Both the position numbers and the translations under genes were made by a program. The notes under the pieces are model-generated. The model saw nothing but the letters and a program-made list of their open reading frames with translations. It did not search any database and was not told where the DNA came from. This document shows, piece after piece, positions 10,301 to 23,189 of a stretch of 64,000 nucleotides of DNA. The DNA comes from Mangifera indica (taxonomy: Eukaryota > Streptophyta > Magnoliopsida > Sapindales > Anacardiaceae): assembly GCF_011075055.1 (NCBI RefSeq), contig NC_058140.1:20833945-20897944 (forward strand), given 5' to 3'. Positions within the stretch are counted from its first letter, which is position 1. Each line of letters begins with the position of its first letter.

Positions 10301-13300
10301 CTGAAGAAGATCAACATAGGATTTCCCTCCATGATCAGTCGCCAGGCTCCTTGACCAAATTTCCACGGTCTTATCAATGTTATTTGCACATATATAGCAC
10401 AGAGTTGCTGCCAGTGTATTACCAGCTGCCATTAGCTTCGAAGCAAGTGCATCACAGAGCATAGTCCATTCCTCTCTCTGAGCAAACTGAATAATTACAA
10501 GAAAGTCATCAATTGTCAGCAAGCACATAATTTTGAGATGGAATCTAAATATTTTTGCATACAGAGCTAATAATAATGGCACATGTGACTAGGTAATCAA
10601 TGGGATTGTATGGCCTGTGCAAGCATATGCAAAAGCTGTAGGCCAAAATCAATTCAGACAGATCATACCATGTGCTAAGTATTTTTAGTAACATTTCAGC
10701 ATAACACATACAGTAACTCCCAAGGAATTTCAGCACAAAGTAGGCCAGTGAGGTTACCAATTCTGGCACTCGTAAGTTCTCTCCAATGTTATGGTATTGC
10801 AATATTTTGACTATCATCAATATCAAGAAGAAGAAAATACAGATAATCTCATTAATGTAATATGCAACATATTCTCACAGCATCATAAATTCTATATTTG
10901 CTTCCCAGAATTCAATTCTTACCGTACAGAGAAGAGCAAGTGTTTCTTTCCAGAATTTAAGAGGCCTGGTGTTCACAAGGCTCAGAAGATCATTATTCAC
11001 CATTGCAGACACAATCTGAAAGCAAAAACAATCAATGTTGAAGTTCTTCAAAGCAAGAGTGCAGCTGAAAACATTCAATAATTCATGAGATGAAAATTTA
11101 GCTACCCCATTATAACTGAGCAAAAAATTAACAGATCCACTAAATAAGAGAGTAGAAATTAAGCTACCTTTAGATAAGGTGAATGACTCATCTTGAGATA
11201 TTGATCACGTGTGCTCTCCCACAAGGCAGCACCACCAATGTGAGCAATAACTAAAGCATCAGCCATTTTATTTGTAGATATGCACAGTGCTACTGCCCCC
11301 TTGTAGTCTCCCACAACCAAAGCACGTTGAATACTATCATCAAATGATGGATTAGAACTCTCCTCCAGTCCATCTGTTTCTTCCTGCATTTCTTGTGCAT
11401 TAGGAACAGAATCCTCAGCAAAAGTATTGACAGAAGTTGATACAGGTGTGTCAGCTTTGGGACTTGGAAGACTATTAAAGAAATCTTCCCCATTATCAGC
11501 AGCAAAGATTGAGGCTCCTCTATCCCCCTTGTCAACCACTTTATCTGTTGGTGAATTCTCAAGTGTAACAGCACTTACTTCCTGGGAAAGATCATCTGGC
11601 ACAATATCTTTTTCCTGTTTAGGTAAACTAAAACCAAAGTGAGTAATCAACTTTGTCCTTGCATCATCTTCAAACATTATTTTTAAGAAATCCCATGTTT
11701 CACGGTCATCCTCAGACCTGTTTGGAAAACAACCAACAGAGAGTTATATGCAGTCATTTTCTATTTCAAGTAGAGGAAAAAGAAGAAAGAAAATTTTATC
11801 CCAACACAGCCAGCATACTTGCTCTCTTGTGATTTTTTCTCACATAAAATCCTCAGCGAAGACCTCTCTCCATTCTGTATCGATTCTTCAAATTCAGATG
11901 AACGACTCACCAAACTGTCTTCTGTAACTAAGCTGTGCACAGAGACCTGAAAAAAAACAGAAAATAATAACTAGAGAAAAGTCACAGAAGCAGAAGAGAA
12001 TAGGAAACTTGAAATAAAATTACCTCTGAAGCACCAGATGACTTGGGATGAAATGAAACAAGCTTTCCTCCAAATCCAAAGGATACTCCAATGGGACGTT
12101 TATACCACTTTGGTGCCCTCAGTGGAGCTGCATGGAAATGATACCAAGTAAGGAGATTTCAAAACTGATTCTCTTGTAAACAATATTAGTAAATACAGAA
12201 GCAAACACAAAAGGAAATATTAAATAAAATTTTAGAACATGAAAAAAAAGTAGCACATTATCAGATTTGAAAATTCCAATTTAATTCAAGTTGTAGACAC
12301 TTTCAATTGCCAACCCTCTCTACCAAATAGAAGCTCCATAATCAGATTACAATAATTTCCAACATATTTTTGTGGCAAAATATGTGGTATTATCATTTCC
12401 ATGAACTGTTTATTTAATGTATATTACAACATAGCTAAATTACCTGCACCAAATTCATTCTCGCCCACACCATATCTGCTGCAACCCTGTGGAGTGAAAA
12501 ATAAATATCTTGGCAAAATAAGGCCAATATATTTTCTAATAACATCATCAAAGGAAACTATAATGTCTCTCCTATGCTTAGTCAGGAAAACAAAGAGAAA
12601 AAAATGCAAAAGGTTTATATTAGATACAACTCTTCTCAGTTACAAAAAAGTTTTCAGATTCTATGTTTGGGCAATCTTCTGGGACCAAAATCTAATATTC
12701 CACTTAAAAAACACAAAATGCAAGCCAGCCTTATTCACACATTCAAAATGAAGTTCATAAGAAACAGATGTATCTTCCAAGAAGAAAGCCGCCAAAAATA
12801 TTCCAAAATTTTATAACATGAAACTTCAGTATTAGCCACATTCAAAAAAACAGTGGGAGGCCTTCAATATTACTCTGTTAGAGATATTTCACAGGTTCCA
12901 TAGCAATGAGCTGAAAACAATTTCTTCCAGAAAGACACAATAAGAACATACCTCAATATTATAAAGTCCAATTTTCCCATCAAATGATGATGCAGAAATC
13001 ACTCCAGGTATCTTTGGATACCAATGGACATCAAAATTCCAGTTGGTTCCAGCTGGCAGTTCAGTGACAATCTGCATTAAATATTAAAAATAAAAATTAT
13101 AATAATAATCAGTATAGTGTCACTATAGCACAAAGTTCTGTCAAGACATGAAAAACATCACAATAAAAATACATGCTGAGGAGTGATTCAGACCAAAAAT
13201 TACATGGTTCTAGGGGGAAGGAGGAAGACCAAAGCTCACAAACAGATTTCCCTACCTCACCAGTAACTGTGTCCCAGCAAATAGTACGGTTATCCTTTGC

Positions 13301-15972
13301 ACAAGTAAGCAAATAGGAACTGTCAATTGGACACCAGGACATTGCGATTACACCTGTGTAAGATAAGCAGTTACACATAAGAACCTCGGAACTATGTACA
13401 TTACAGTATGAAAACATATAACTACAATTGACAATGGGGACCCTTCCTTGCAGACAAGGAAAAGTGCAGCATCAGAAAAGCAGTAAAGACATATTAACTG
13501 CGCCTAAGTGTCACTCAGAAGTATTAACTCTTAACTTCCAAAGAGAATGGGCAAGCTGACAAGACATCGATAAATTTACAATGAGAATCATTTTGCAGAA
13601 TGCCATACCTTTGGTGTGCCCCACAAACTCCTTAACTGGCGACATCACATTCCTCATATCCCAAAGCTGCTCACAAACATCATTGAAAATTAACCAAGTT
13701 TAACAACAGTCCACAGGTAAAACTAACAATAATATATAGATAAAAATATACATGTATGTGTGTGTGTGCATCATTACCCTTAGAGCAGGTGAACCATCTT
13801 CGTCAGATGCGACAACTAGCTGAGTAGCAACATCAGGATTCCACTGTAGAACAGAGCACCGCCTTCGAACCGAATCAGCAAAACTGAAAATAAAAAGAAA
13901 CAAATTGATTACAAATTGCAATACATAAAAAGAAACAAACTGATTACAAATTGCAATACACAATCATATTAACAGCATCAGGCAGAAACGCAGAAGGCAA
14001 TAGTCACTAAAATCAAGCCCTTACCTTATTACAGGTTTTTGCTTCTTTAGGTCCCAAACCACTGATAATACAAGAAAAACGATCTAATTATCAATGAAAA
14101 GAATACTAAAATAACAAATAAATGTAATGTTTCCCAATTCCTCACCAGTTGTTCCATTATAGGAAGTGGATGCTAATATGTGTTGAACCTTGCTATTCCA
14201 AGAAAGAAATGAAATTTCTCCTTGGGCAGCAGAACCACTACCCTGCGAAAAGAAGTTACAGAACATGTCAGATCCCAAGGAGATTTATATGAAGGAAAAA
14301 ATATCTCAGGTTATGCAAAGGAGAAAGAAAAAGAAAAACACAAAAAGAGAAGGGGTTTCTTAATTGAGATCCATGTCTCTTGTCGCATTAATAATTCAAG
14401 AACATTCCAATAGCAGAAAAAGGTGATTATATTATGGACACATTTCACAATCCCAGCATTTAAAAATCTACATAAGCTGGCAAAAGCAAAACTTTCTAAA
14501 GTGGTAAGCAGCAAGGTGAACACATGAAACAAAAATTTATCCAGAGGTATAGTGCCTCTTACCTTGAGGGGTGGAAAATGAGAAGGTTCAGTTGGTGCTG
14601 TTAGATCCCAAATGCATATTTCACCATCATCAGCCCCAGAGGCAAGCAAGTTTGGGGCAATGGCATTAAATTCAAGACCACGAACCTGACATTGAGAAAA
14701 AAATTATATAGAGAGAAATAAGTTTGTCATCCAATCATTCCATAATTGAAGATCAAGCAAAACCACATATAACAAACAGAAAAATAACCTAATTAGAAGA
14801 AGAAAAAAAAAAAGAAACTCACAGGTCCTTTGTGCCTTGAAAGATGTCCAACAAGAGGATTTCCAGCAGTTCCAGAAGAACTGAGAAAAAATTAAAATAA
14901 AAAATTGCCTCCATAAAGTACAAGAGCATTTTTTTCCTACCATTGGCTAGTATAAATGAAAAGCATCCTTACAGCTAGAAAACTGATTAATTGCATTTAG
15001 TTATGAACATTTGAAGTAAACTATCATTGTCAAGCTCTAAACCCCCAAAAATTACATGAGCACTATCAACTAAAATCTACATAAACAGGAGTTCAAACTC
15101 CCATAATTACCAGTATTTCTGATTCATTGCAAAAATTGTTTGTCTTGAGCTTTATAATAACAGGAAAAAAAGAAAAAAGATAGTGTTGAAAGTAAAATGC
15201 AGTGGTTACTAAACTCAAACTAACCCTAGTTTGGAAATAGTGGGCAAAGAAAGAGTAAGACCTACGGAAAAAAATTGAAGAAATTTGAAATGCCTAAAAT
15301 TTGCAATGAATATAAATGAAGAAACAAATTAAGCACCAATTATTCTGTGTCCAGAAGTTAGTGGCAAGGGTTTAGAAATGCAGTAACTATAAGTGATGAA
15401 TTTCAATAGAACCCGTATGTCAAGAACCCAACAGACCATAATTCCAATTCATCAAATTTAACCAAATTTCAGGGAGCTAAAATCAATACAACGGTCATAC
15501 CAAATACGTTCAAAAACAATAAATCAAATCAGAACAATTACCCTAATTTCCATTCATTATAATTTTCCGAATGCAATAATGAAATCATAACATTGCCTCC
15601 AATTCACCAAAATTGTCAAGGTTTTCAGCAAATCGAAATAATAATGATTAATTACCGGATCAGATTGAGAGGGTTCCATAGATCGATACTCCCATCGACG
15701 AGCCCACCCGCCACAAGCCCCAGCGAAAACTCCTCCGAACCGGATCCATTTTTACCCCAAGCAAGCCGGTTGAACCGCTCCGAGCTAGGCGACTCGCCAA
15801 CCACGGGGAGATCACGATCGTCCGATTGAAAATCAAGCTTGAATATCTCGAGATTAGCCGAGGAGCTAAATGACAAATCAACTGCTCCTGCCATCGTCCC
15901 CGCCGCCATGTAAGGCGCGTCCGGCGCCAGCGCCACCGACGCCGATCTATTCACGCCTTTAATACAAGCCAT
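7348..15972 (-). CDS. SEC31B: COPII coat protein SEC31, 22 exons
   Basis: Outer-coat subunit of COPII vesicles, which with SEC13 forms the cage for ER-to-Golgi traffic. Exons in transcript order: 15656-15972, 14823-14880, 14563-14685, 14146-14242, 14025-14061, 13778-13883, 13609-13666, 13256-13353, 12952-13071, 12444-12486, 12024-12127, 11819-11946, 11168-11717, 10923-11015, 10301-10486, 10005-10218, 9260-9408, 8987-9151, 8630-8752, 8259-8535, 7546-7784, 7348-7443. The sum is 3381 nt, or 1126 residues; Arabidopsis SEC31B is about 1100. The start ATG at 15972 gives [20 protein letters not shown], the conserved plant N-terminus. The first third is WD40 ([27 protein letters not shown]). Next comes an acidic linker, then the alpha-helical stretch with [14 protein letters not shown] and [16 protein letters not shown], a proline/glutamine-rich linker, and a C-terminal helical domain ending QNVRPN. 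Exon 17 carries a 12-residue tandem duplication, [11 protein letters not shown](S/R). All borders are GT-AG. Confidence 0.93.
9326..9397 (-). repeat. 36-bp tandem duplication inside SEC31 exon 17
   Basis: Two nearly identical 36-bp units encode [12 protein letters not shown] and [12 protein letters not shown], so the reading frame is kept and the protein gains 12 residues in the proline/glutamine-rich region. Confidence 0.85.
9918..10007 (-). repeat. 45-bp tandem duplication over a SEC31 splice donor
   Basis: Two 45-bp units differ at only two or so bases. Each carries the same CCTG|GTATGT donor context on the minus strand, so the exon 16 donor exists twice, 45 bp apart. Confidence 0.85.
13890..13959. 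repeat. 35-bp tandem duplication in a SEC31 intron
   Basis: Two 35-bp units starting ATAAAAAGAAACAAA lie just upstream (on the minus strand) of exon 6, ending a few bases from its acceptor. They differ by one base. Confidence 0.8.
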
Positions 15973-16222
15973 CACACAAAGTTAATTACACCAATTTCGA
16001 TCCGTGAATTTGTCAATTAACCTAGCGGATCTGAAAAATGATTATTTCCGGTTTTAAAGAATTTTAGGGTTTGAATTCGAATTTGATTTTAAATGATTTC
16101 AAAGAAGAAGGGGAAGAAGATAGAGGTTTCACGCTCGATGTCTCTCTCTCTGTCTCGACTCGCTCTGCACTCTGTCTCTGCTCGACTATTATTTGTGCTT
16201 AGCTTGTGTTGTACCTTGGACT

Positions 16223-16363
16223 AGACTGAGGTTCAAGGGCAGTTTTGTGCCGATTGTATTAGATCTGTAAAGTACACAAATATCTGGTGAATCAGACTGA
16301 GGTTCAAGGGCAGTTTTGTGCTGATTGTATTAGATCTGTAAAGTACACAAATATCTGGTGAAT
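16223..16363. repeat. 71-bp tandem duplication upstream of SEC31
   Basis: Two copies starting AGACTGAGGTTCAAGG, at 16223 and 16294, are nearly identical. They lie about 250 bases before the SEC31 ATG and probably overlap its promoter. Confidence 0.85.
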
Positions 16364-16531
16364 TTTCTCTATGTCCCAGTATTTTAATATGCGTGGGAAA
16401 ACCCCCTATCGGTGGTGATTCTAAATAATTTTAATTTAAAATGTGTAAAACTATTTTACCTATTTATATCAATTAATAATATTACAAAATAATTCGTTTT
16501 GGTATAAACTGCAATGTATATGAAAAAGAGT

Positions 16532-16699
16532 AATACTATGTGTATCCACTTTGGGTACACAAATATATACACATTCATATGTGTCATCATATGATTGAGT
16601 ATTGTTTTATTTTTAATTCAAAATGATCTAATCACATGATGACACATATAAATGTATACACATTTATATATCCAAAGTGGGTACATATAGTTTTATTGC
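16532..16699. mobile_element. 168-bp palindromic MITE-like element
   Basis: The two halves form an imperfect inverted repeat of about 65 bp arms. The left arm carries CTATGTGTATCCACTTTGGG and the right arm the complement of CTATATGTACCCACTTTGG; ATGTGTCATCAT occurs in inverted copy near the loop. The flanks share ATGAAAAAGAGT (16520-16531) and ATGAAAAAAGAGT (16700-16712). That is longer than usual MITE target duplications, so the exact ends are uncertain. Confidence 0.6.
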
Positions 16700-18675
16700 A
16701 TGAAAAAAGAGTCTTCTCATTTGCAAACAAAATCAAAGATTAAAAATAATAACATAATTGATTTTATTATTGTACGATTAGACTTTGTTTTATTTAAATA
16801 TATTGAAGTAATATCAAATAATCGACAAGTTACAAAGTTAATGATGAAACACTTTATCTATACATAAATTGGCGAAAAGTATTAAAGTTTTTGATCAACA
16901 AACAACAAAAAAATTATTTTCATGATTTTGTAAAACATCATCTTTGATTAAATTATATATTATTGTGATTTTTTAATAAAAATTTAATAATAAGATTAAA
17001 AAAAAGAAAAATAAGGTTGAATTCAAATTAAATCAAAATTAATAAGTCATTTAAAAAGAAAAAAATATTTTAAAACATAGAAGAAAAAATTTTACAAGGC
17101 AAACTCCCAATGTCAACAGGGCAAAGTCTAACAATGATTCGAAAACATCTACCCCATGAAAAAATGGATAAAGGAAAGAAAAATAAATAATTCATTCGGA
17201 CATAAGTTTTATGTTCACTTGAGAGACTAAAATGCCCTTCAATAATTCTGAAATTTGTAATCCTCCTAATACTGATCATTTTTAAAAATACTAGGTCTTA
17301 CTTGTATCAAATGATTTCTCAAGGGGACAGCCAAGAACTTTCCCATATTTGATGTCGTCAGACTTTCCAATGATCTCATGACAAGTGTACCATCTCAATT
17401 TAATTTAATTTTCCTACATTTTGCCATGAAATTTGATTGACATATATGCTAGTCCACAGGTGCATTCCAATCTAGTCGTGCCTTACCAATACCACGGGTG
17501 ATCTAACCTAATTTTGTCTTCAATTTTGTAGAGTTTAGTTTAAATGAAATCATCTTTTCAAAAGAGGAGTGGATTTGGGTCAAACCCAGTTCAAATTGAG
17601 CAAAAACCAGCTCAAACAAAAATCAAATAAGAAACATCCAGTTTGAATTCATTTTTGAACCATTTCACAGTGACGAGCAATAATGTCGAAAATTTCTAGG
17701 TTCCCAAATAAGAAAAACAAGAAGATCTTTCCCTTCATTGTTTTTCTCCTCTTGATTCTCGTTGGCCTCACTGTTCTCCCCCGTTGTCCTGTGGAAAAAC
17801 TATGTACTTCAATCACTTGTCTAATCGATGTTGCTGTGCTTTATAAAAAAGGGGGTGGAGGTAGGCGGCGGGGGAGGACGGTGAGAGGAGGAGATGGAAG
17901 ATGACACGTGGAGGATTTGCATGAAATGGTTTTACGTGTGCGAATGAGAAAGAGACGCTCACATTTAGATTTTCCATTCCAAGATTAATTGAAAACAAAG
18001 AGTCCAAGTCGTGTAGGCACCGCAATTTCATTAAATATTTATGAATGAGATAAACAGTGATATAAACAATCTATCGAAGAGACAAATAAATTAATCTTCA
18101 GTTAAATTATTAAGATAAAACTCTAATTCAAAATTAATTTATTTAAATCAAACCAATATAAACAAGATATACTCTTTAAGTTTTTATTATTTATACTTTT
18201 TTTTTTTGTAAAATTTTATCTTGTCAATAGATGGCATTCAATTTTATTTATAATAATACTATTATTTCGAATTTTTAATATCAAATTTGAGTTACAATCA
18301 AACGAGATGAATTTGAATTAAGGATTGAACTTATTTTTATAAATAAATCGAGTTTGAATCGATTTAAATCAAATATAAAATTAAATTATTTCAAAACTAA
18401 TTTCAAAACCCAATTTATTGATTTTGAATTGATTTTTTTGAAATTGTTCAATCCTAACTAGATTTTATTCAAAATTCAATTGGTATAGAACCAAGGCATG
18501 AAATGGCTTCTTATATGAGGCTAACATTGACCAACATCTTAACGGCCCATTAAGGCCCAAAAAACTCACCCACACGCGCAGTCACGCTTCTAAATGCAAA
18601 CGCCATCAATGTCACTCCTCTCTCTTGTTTCCACCCAACGAACCGAACAAACCAAACCTCAACCCGTAACTAAAC

Positions 18676-21369
18676 ATGTACCGCGACGTTTCCAGCTGCA
18701 GCACGTACAGCTACGGCGACGCACTCTACTGGGACACGCGCTACTTGCAGGAGGCCGGTTCTTTTGACTGGTACCAGCGTTACTCTGCTCTGCGGCCTCT
18801 TGTTCGCAAGAATATCCCTACCTCTTCGCGTGTCCTCATGGTCGGCTGTGGCAATGCTCGTAATTTGTCACCTACTCTCTGCCTCTTTTATATTTTCATC
18901 ATTTTTTTTCAATTATGATAATTATTGTAATTTTCAGCTATTTTTTTGTTTGGCTGTTAGCAAAGTATGAGAAATTGTTGTGATTTTTTATGATGATTTC
19001 TGCTTTATGATTGTTTTCTGAGTAAGTGTGGAATTTTCTGGAGAAAGTGTGGAACTTTACACTAACAGAAAACCGCGTGTTCTCATAAGATTTCTTCAAT
19101 CTTTCAAACAATTGTATATACTAAATGCTTTTTTGAACTTTGATCGGGCTTTTGTGAATATGTTACTCTAACACCTGGTGCAATAGTTCGGCAATTGTTA
19201 ATATATTGTCCATTTTGACAAATAGCCTATCAATGTTTTGCTCCATGTATTGACAGATTAGTAGCTCACTTGCTGTTTAAGTCGTCATTTGTTATTATTT
19301 TCAAGCGATATATGGTTTGAATAGAAGTGTTACAGTTTCTCATAATGGAAGTACTTTGCAGTTATGTCTGAGGACATGGTCAAGGATGGGTATGAAGACA
19401 TAATGAATATTGATATTTCAGCGGTGGCCATTGAGACGATGAAGAGAAAATATGAGTATATCCCTCAGCTAAAATGTATCCTGTTAAAGAACTTTGGAAT
19501 TAGTGCCTGTTGTTATTTTATTTATTTGTTTTTTACTCAAATAACCGTTCCTACTTCTATGTTTTCTTTATCATTGTCAATAGACATGCAGATGGATGTT
19601 AGGGATATGAGTTTCTTTCCGGACAATTCTTTCGATAGTGTCATTGATAAAGGTATGGCTTGACCCCTTCTATCAGATTCTTGTTGAAAGTTGTAAATGT
19701 TGGTATTAAGTTAGTTCTTTATATGTTGGTGGTACTTTATTGTTGCTGCTGAATCTACACTCATGGCTTGCTGATCCGCAATCTAGGAACTCTTGATTCT
19801 TTGATGGTATGATGCACTTTCATATTTATTCATGATTCCATTCGCTCATTATGTAGCATCTTCAATTATTAACTGCTGCCTGATGGGGCACTGATATGTT
19901 TTAATTCCTTCCTTCTGCTTATATATTAGTGTGGCTTGGATGCTCCAATTAGTGCAGCCCAAATGCTGGGTGAAGTGAGCAGGTTAAAGACTTTCCTTCA
20001 GTTTTAAATTTTGATTCCTACTTTTGCATAAGCATCCAATTTTTTTGTTTTTATCAAACCTAGAATTCTATTGAGTGGTCACACATCCATGCACTCGCTA
20101 ACCAATTGTTCTTTGTTACATATTACTGTGTGCATGACAAGTGTCTGCTTACTCATTTACCTTCCATTGTTTAGTCTTTCTGAGTATCATTTTCTTTTCT
20201 CATGTAGGCTCCTGAAACCAGGAGGGATCTATATGTTGGTAACCATAATCCCATAGATGTAACTTTTATTTTTTGTCATTGTTTATTAGTTTATTGGAGG
20301 AGTTCCAAATATATGATCTGTCCTTAATTTGCTATCGACAGATAACTTATGGTGATCCTAAAGTAAGAATGATTCATTTGAATCGCTTGGTATACAATTG
20401 GAAGATTTTATTGTACATAATACGTGAGTTTTCTTTTCCTTTTTACTCCCTACATATTGTTTTTCTTTCCCATTCATCTGGATAATTACTATTTGGGTGC
20501 GAACTTTTGGATGAATCATTACTGTATAGAAGAAAAGCAAAATATATCTACCCTGTTCACAGTGGGTAGTAAAATATGGACTGGAAAACAGAGTTATCTA
20601 TTAATTGGCTCACACATATCAACTGTAGTTTATGTTATTTTTTCAATATCCATCTCTTGAATTATACTTGTTGCTAAATTTTGCAGAATACACACACACA
20701 CATTTGTAATATAAGAACATGGCTGGTAGAACCCTAGAAATCCGATGTGACTTTGAGCTTACATAGTTTTGATTCTGGTGGGTCCACCTTAGCCATCGAT
20801 AACTTGAATGTGTAAGGTTAGGAAAGAGGGTTTTTTCCAACTAAAGTGCAAGGGATCAGGTCTTCTTTTTCAGTTTTGAGTTAAGAAGGTGTTTGCTATT
20901 CTAAACCCTGATTGGTTTCACCCAAAGCAATAAATAATATGCTACATAAGGAAAGCTCTTGACAACTCATGGCATGTATGTGAGAGAGAAATTGGAATAA
21001 CTTTGTATTCAGGAAATATATGTTTCAATTCATCCATGGTGCCCACTGATTTGTTGGTAAATAAGATTTCTTTTGTCTTGCCTTGATATGTTGCATTGGC
21101 ATTATGATTTTATCAATTTGCCATAGTGAGTTTTTCATCTCAAATTGAGAGGAAGGAATATAGGTTTTAGTTCTGATTTCCTCTTTTTGTCCTGTCCCTT
21201 TTCAGCTCGACCAGGATTTGAAAGAACTGAAGATGGCAATTCTTCAATGAAATCATATTTGGAGCCTATTCCGACTACTGAAAATGGGCACCTTCCAGCA
21301 GACTTTGTTATGGAAGATCCTGATTCTCACTTCATATACGTATGTAAAAAGATGGATGATATTCTATAG
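18676..21369 (+). CDS. Class I SAM-dependent methyltransferase (EEF1AKMT4/METTL13-like)
   Basis: Eight exons: 18676-18859, 19362-19475, 19584-19652, 19787-19806, 19930-19982, 20208-20238, 20342-20423, 21206-21369. The total is 717 nt, or 238 residues, in frame throughout. The N-terminus (YGDALYWDTRY, then FDWYQRY) and SAM motif I, VLMVGCGN at residues 53-60, are followed by an acidic motif II (NIDISAVAIE), MDVRDMSF, and DKGTLDSLMCGLDAP. It matches from memory the Arabidopsis At4g34360 group, related to METTL13 and EEF1AKMT4, which methylate lysines of eEF1A; that substrate is only an inference here. The 20-nt exon 4 is needed to keep the conserved KGTLDSLM motif. No signal peptide or membrane segment is visible, so it is probably cytosolic. 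Confidence 0.9.
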
Positions 21370-21601
21370 GAACGTGTTCTGGTGAAGGTCTACGGTGCTC
21401 TGCAACAAGCTTCAATATGCGGCAGCATAAAATAACTATTTCCATCATCTTCACTTTTACAAGAAGGAATAGGTAGCAGGCATTCGTGCAGCTTTTGTAA
21501 CATAAGATCTTATTTCTATGACTCCATTTGTTAGGTTAACTTCTGGATTAGCTGCTAAATAAATGCAGACATGAATCCATAGAGAATGTGCAAAAGAATT
21601 A

Positions 21602-22301
21602 GGCCAAATGACTATTTCCCACCCAAGGTTTGATGTTTTCTCAAGTTTCCACCCTTTAACTATGGAAACATCAAACACCCACTCATGGCCGGTTAGATTT
21701 AACAAAACCCTAACGGTGGTAAGGGTAAAATCCGATCGGAGTCAGAGAAGCCGTGGAAGACGAAGAACTTCGTCGGGGAAGACGAATCTTCCCAGTCATT
21801 GTCGTCTGGGAAGATGATCGTCTTCCCAGACAAAGACGAGATGACTTGTCGTCCTCTGGGAAGACGAGTCGTCTTCATCTGGGAAGATGATCGTCTTCCC
21901 AGACGACGAAGATGAGATCAATCGATCTCGTCTTTGTCGTCTGGGAAGACAATTTCTCTTCCCAGACGACTTCTCTTTGTGTCAGATGCGTAGTACAAGA
22001 GTTGAGGGCAACCGTCGGTGGAAGAGAAACCGTCGGGAGGGGAAGACGGCTAGTGATGGCGCCGGAGAAAGTGAAAGGGTTTGGAAATAAACCTTAGGGG
22101 GGGAAATGTAATCTTTTCAAACTTAACTTAGGGAAAAAAATGTTATTTTTAAAATTTTTAGAGGGGAAATGAGATTAAATTTACTACCGTTAGGGTTTTG
22201 TTAAATCTAATCGATCATAGGTGGGTGTTTGGTGTTTTCATAGTTAAAAGGTGAAAACTTGAGAAAACATCAAACCTTGGGTGGGAAATAGTCGTTAGGC
22301 C
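21602..22301. mobile_element. Non-autonomous Mutator-like element, copy 2
   Basis: A 700-bp element with inverted ends of about 115 bp; both ends start GGCC and share ACTATTTCCCACCCAAGG. It is flanked by a perfect 9-bp target duplication, AAAGAATTA (21593-21601 and 22302-22310), the length expected for the Mutator superfamily. It lies about 230 bp behind the methyltransferase stop. The interior has no transposase but is full of small palindromes built on TCTGGGAAGA and its complement (about 21760-21970). Open frames inside it arise from this repeat and are not genes. Confidence 0.85.
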
Positions 22302-22739
22302 AAAGAATTATTTCAAACTAGAAATAAATTAAATTAATAATATATTACAATAATTAAATTATAAGTGATCATTGTGTTCAAAATGATTAGTTTGAGACTT
22401 GTAAGTTGTTGATATGCTTATACATGCAACAAGCAAGATACTTTTGAGAGAATGTTAGTTGAAATTTAGGGAGGTGCAGAATTTTTAGGGGTGATCAATG
22501 TGGATTTTAACTTTGTCTTATAATATTATTTATTTTATTGATATTATTATTTATCTTATTAATAATCTTTAATAATATTTTTAATTAATTCAAACGAGTT
22601 AAAAATAACCATTTAAGGTTTAAATTGAATTTAATCCACCTTATATTCAAGCTCGACTCTATAATAATAAAACTTTAAAATTTCCTCTAAAAACAACAGG
22701 AGTGAATGAAGAATTTACCCTCTGTCCCGCTTTAACATT

Positions 22740-22868
22740 GGTAAGCTTAGATATAATAAATTTGGTAGTCATTGACCATAGCCTATTGGTACCGCTAATT
22801 CTAGACAAAAATTGATATCAATGATAGGGATCTTCAAATGCCTATTTATAGCAATCTCCTAAAATACA
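22740..22868. repeat. Diverged duplicate upstream of AGL15, copy A
   Basis: Shares an ordered series of words with 23190-23316: GGTAA.CTTAGA, then CTAGA.AAA, ATATCAA, and TTTATAG.AATCT.CTAAAATAC. The copies are about 450 bp apart in direct orientation and clearly diverged. Confidence 0.55.
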
Positions 22869-23189
22869 ATGGTTGGGCGCAGTTCTATGCAGATGACAAG
22901 CGGTGGAAGGGTGGTGGGTGATGGGCGGTGGTTGTGTAAGTGATAGGGTAGGTGGCTTGTAAAATTAATTGAAAATTAATATATTTTTATCTTAAAAATT
23001 ATATGAATAAAAGTAAAATATTCATGATAAATCTTTGAAGTTTATTGTTATTTTAAAAGAAAATGAGGGCATTTTTATATTATAGTAAGTACAAAATTGT
23101 AATAAGATTAAAATTATTAAAAATAAAATGGTAAATTAACTTGTATATTAATAAAAAATTACCAAAATTTGACAAACCAAACAATAATT

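Larger units (their letters stand above)
15973..18675. other. Divergent spacer between SEC31 and the methyltransferase
   Basis: Holds the SEC31 leader, which is GA-rich on its own strand (16138-16192), a 71-bp tandem duplication and a 168-bp MITE-like palindrome. The rest is AT-rich, with degenerate repeat words near 18290-18480. The frame at 17683-17904 encodes one hydrophobic stretch and low-complexity basic sequence and is not supported as a gene. Confidence 0.5.

Noticed and set aside
17683..17904. 73-codon frame with one hydrophobic segment, resembling a small membrane protein
   Set aside because: The C-terminal half is low-complexity Gly/Arg from a purine-rich tract, and no homologous family came to mind.
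21608..22097. Overlapping open frames inside the Mutator-like element
   Set aside because: They are generated by the palindromic repeat array in several frames and do not resemble transposase.
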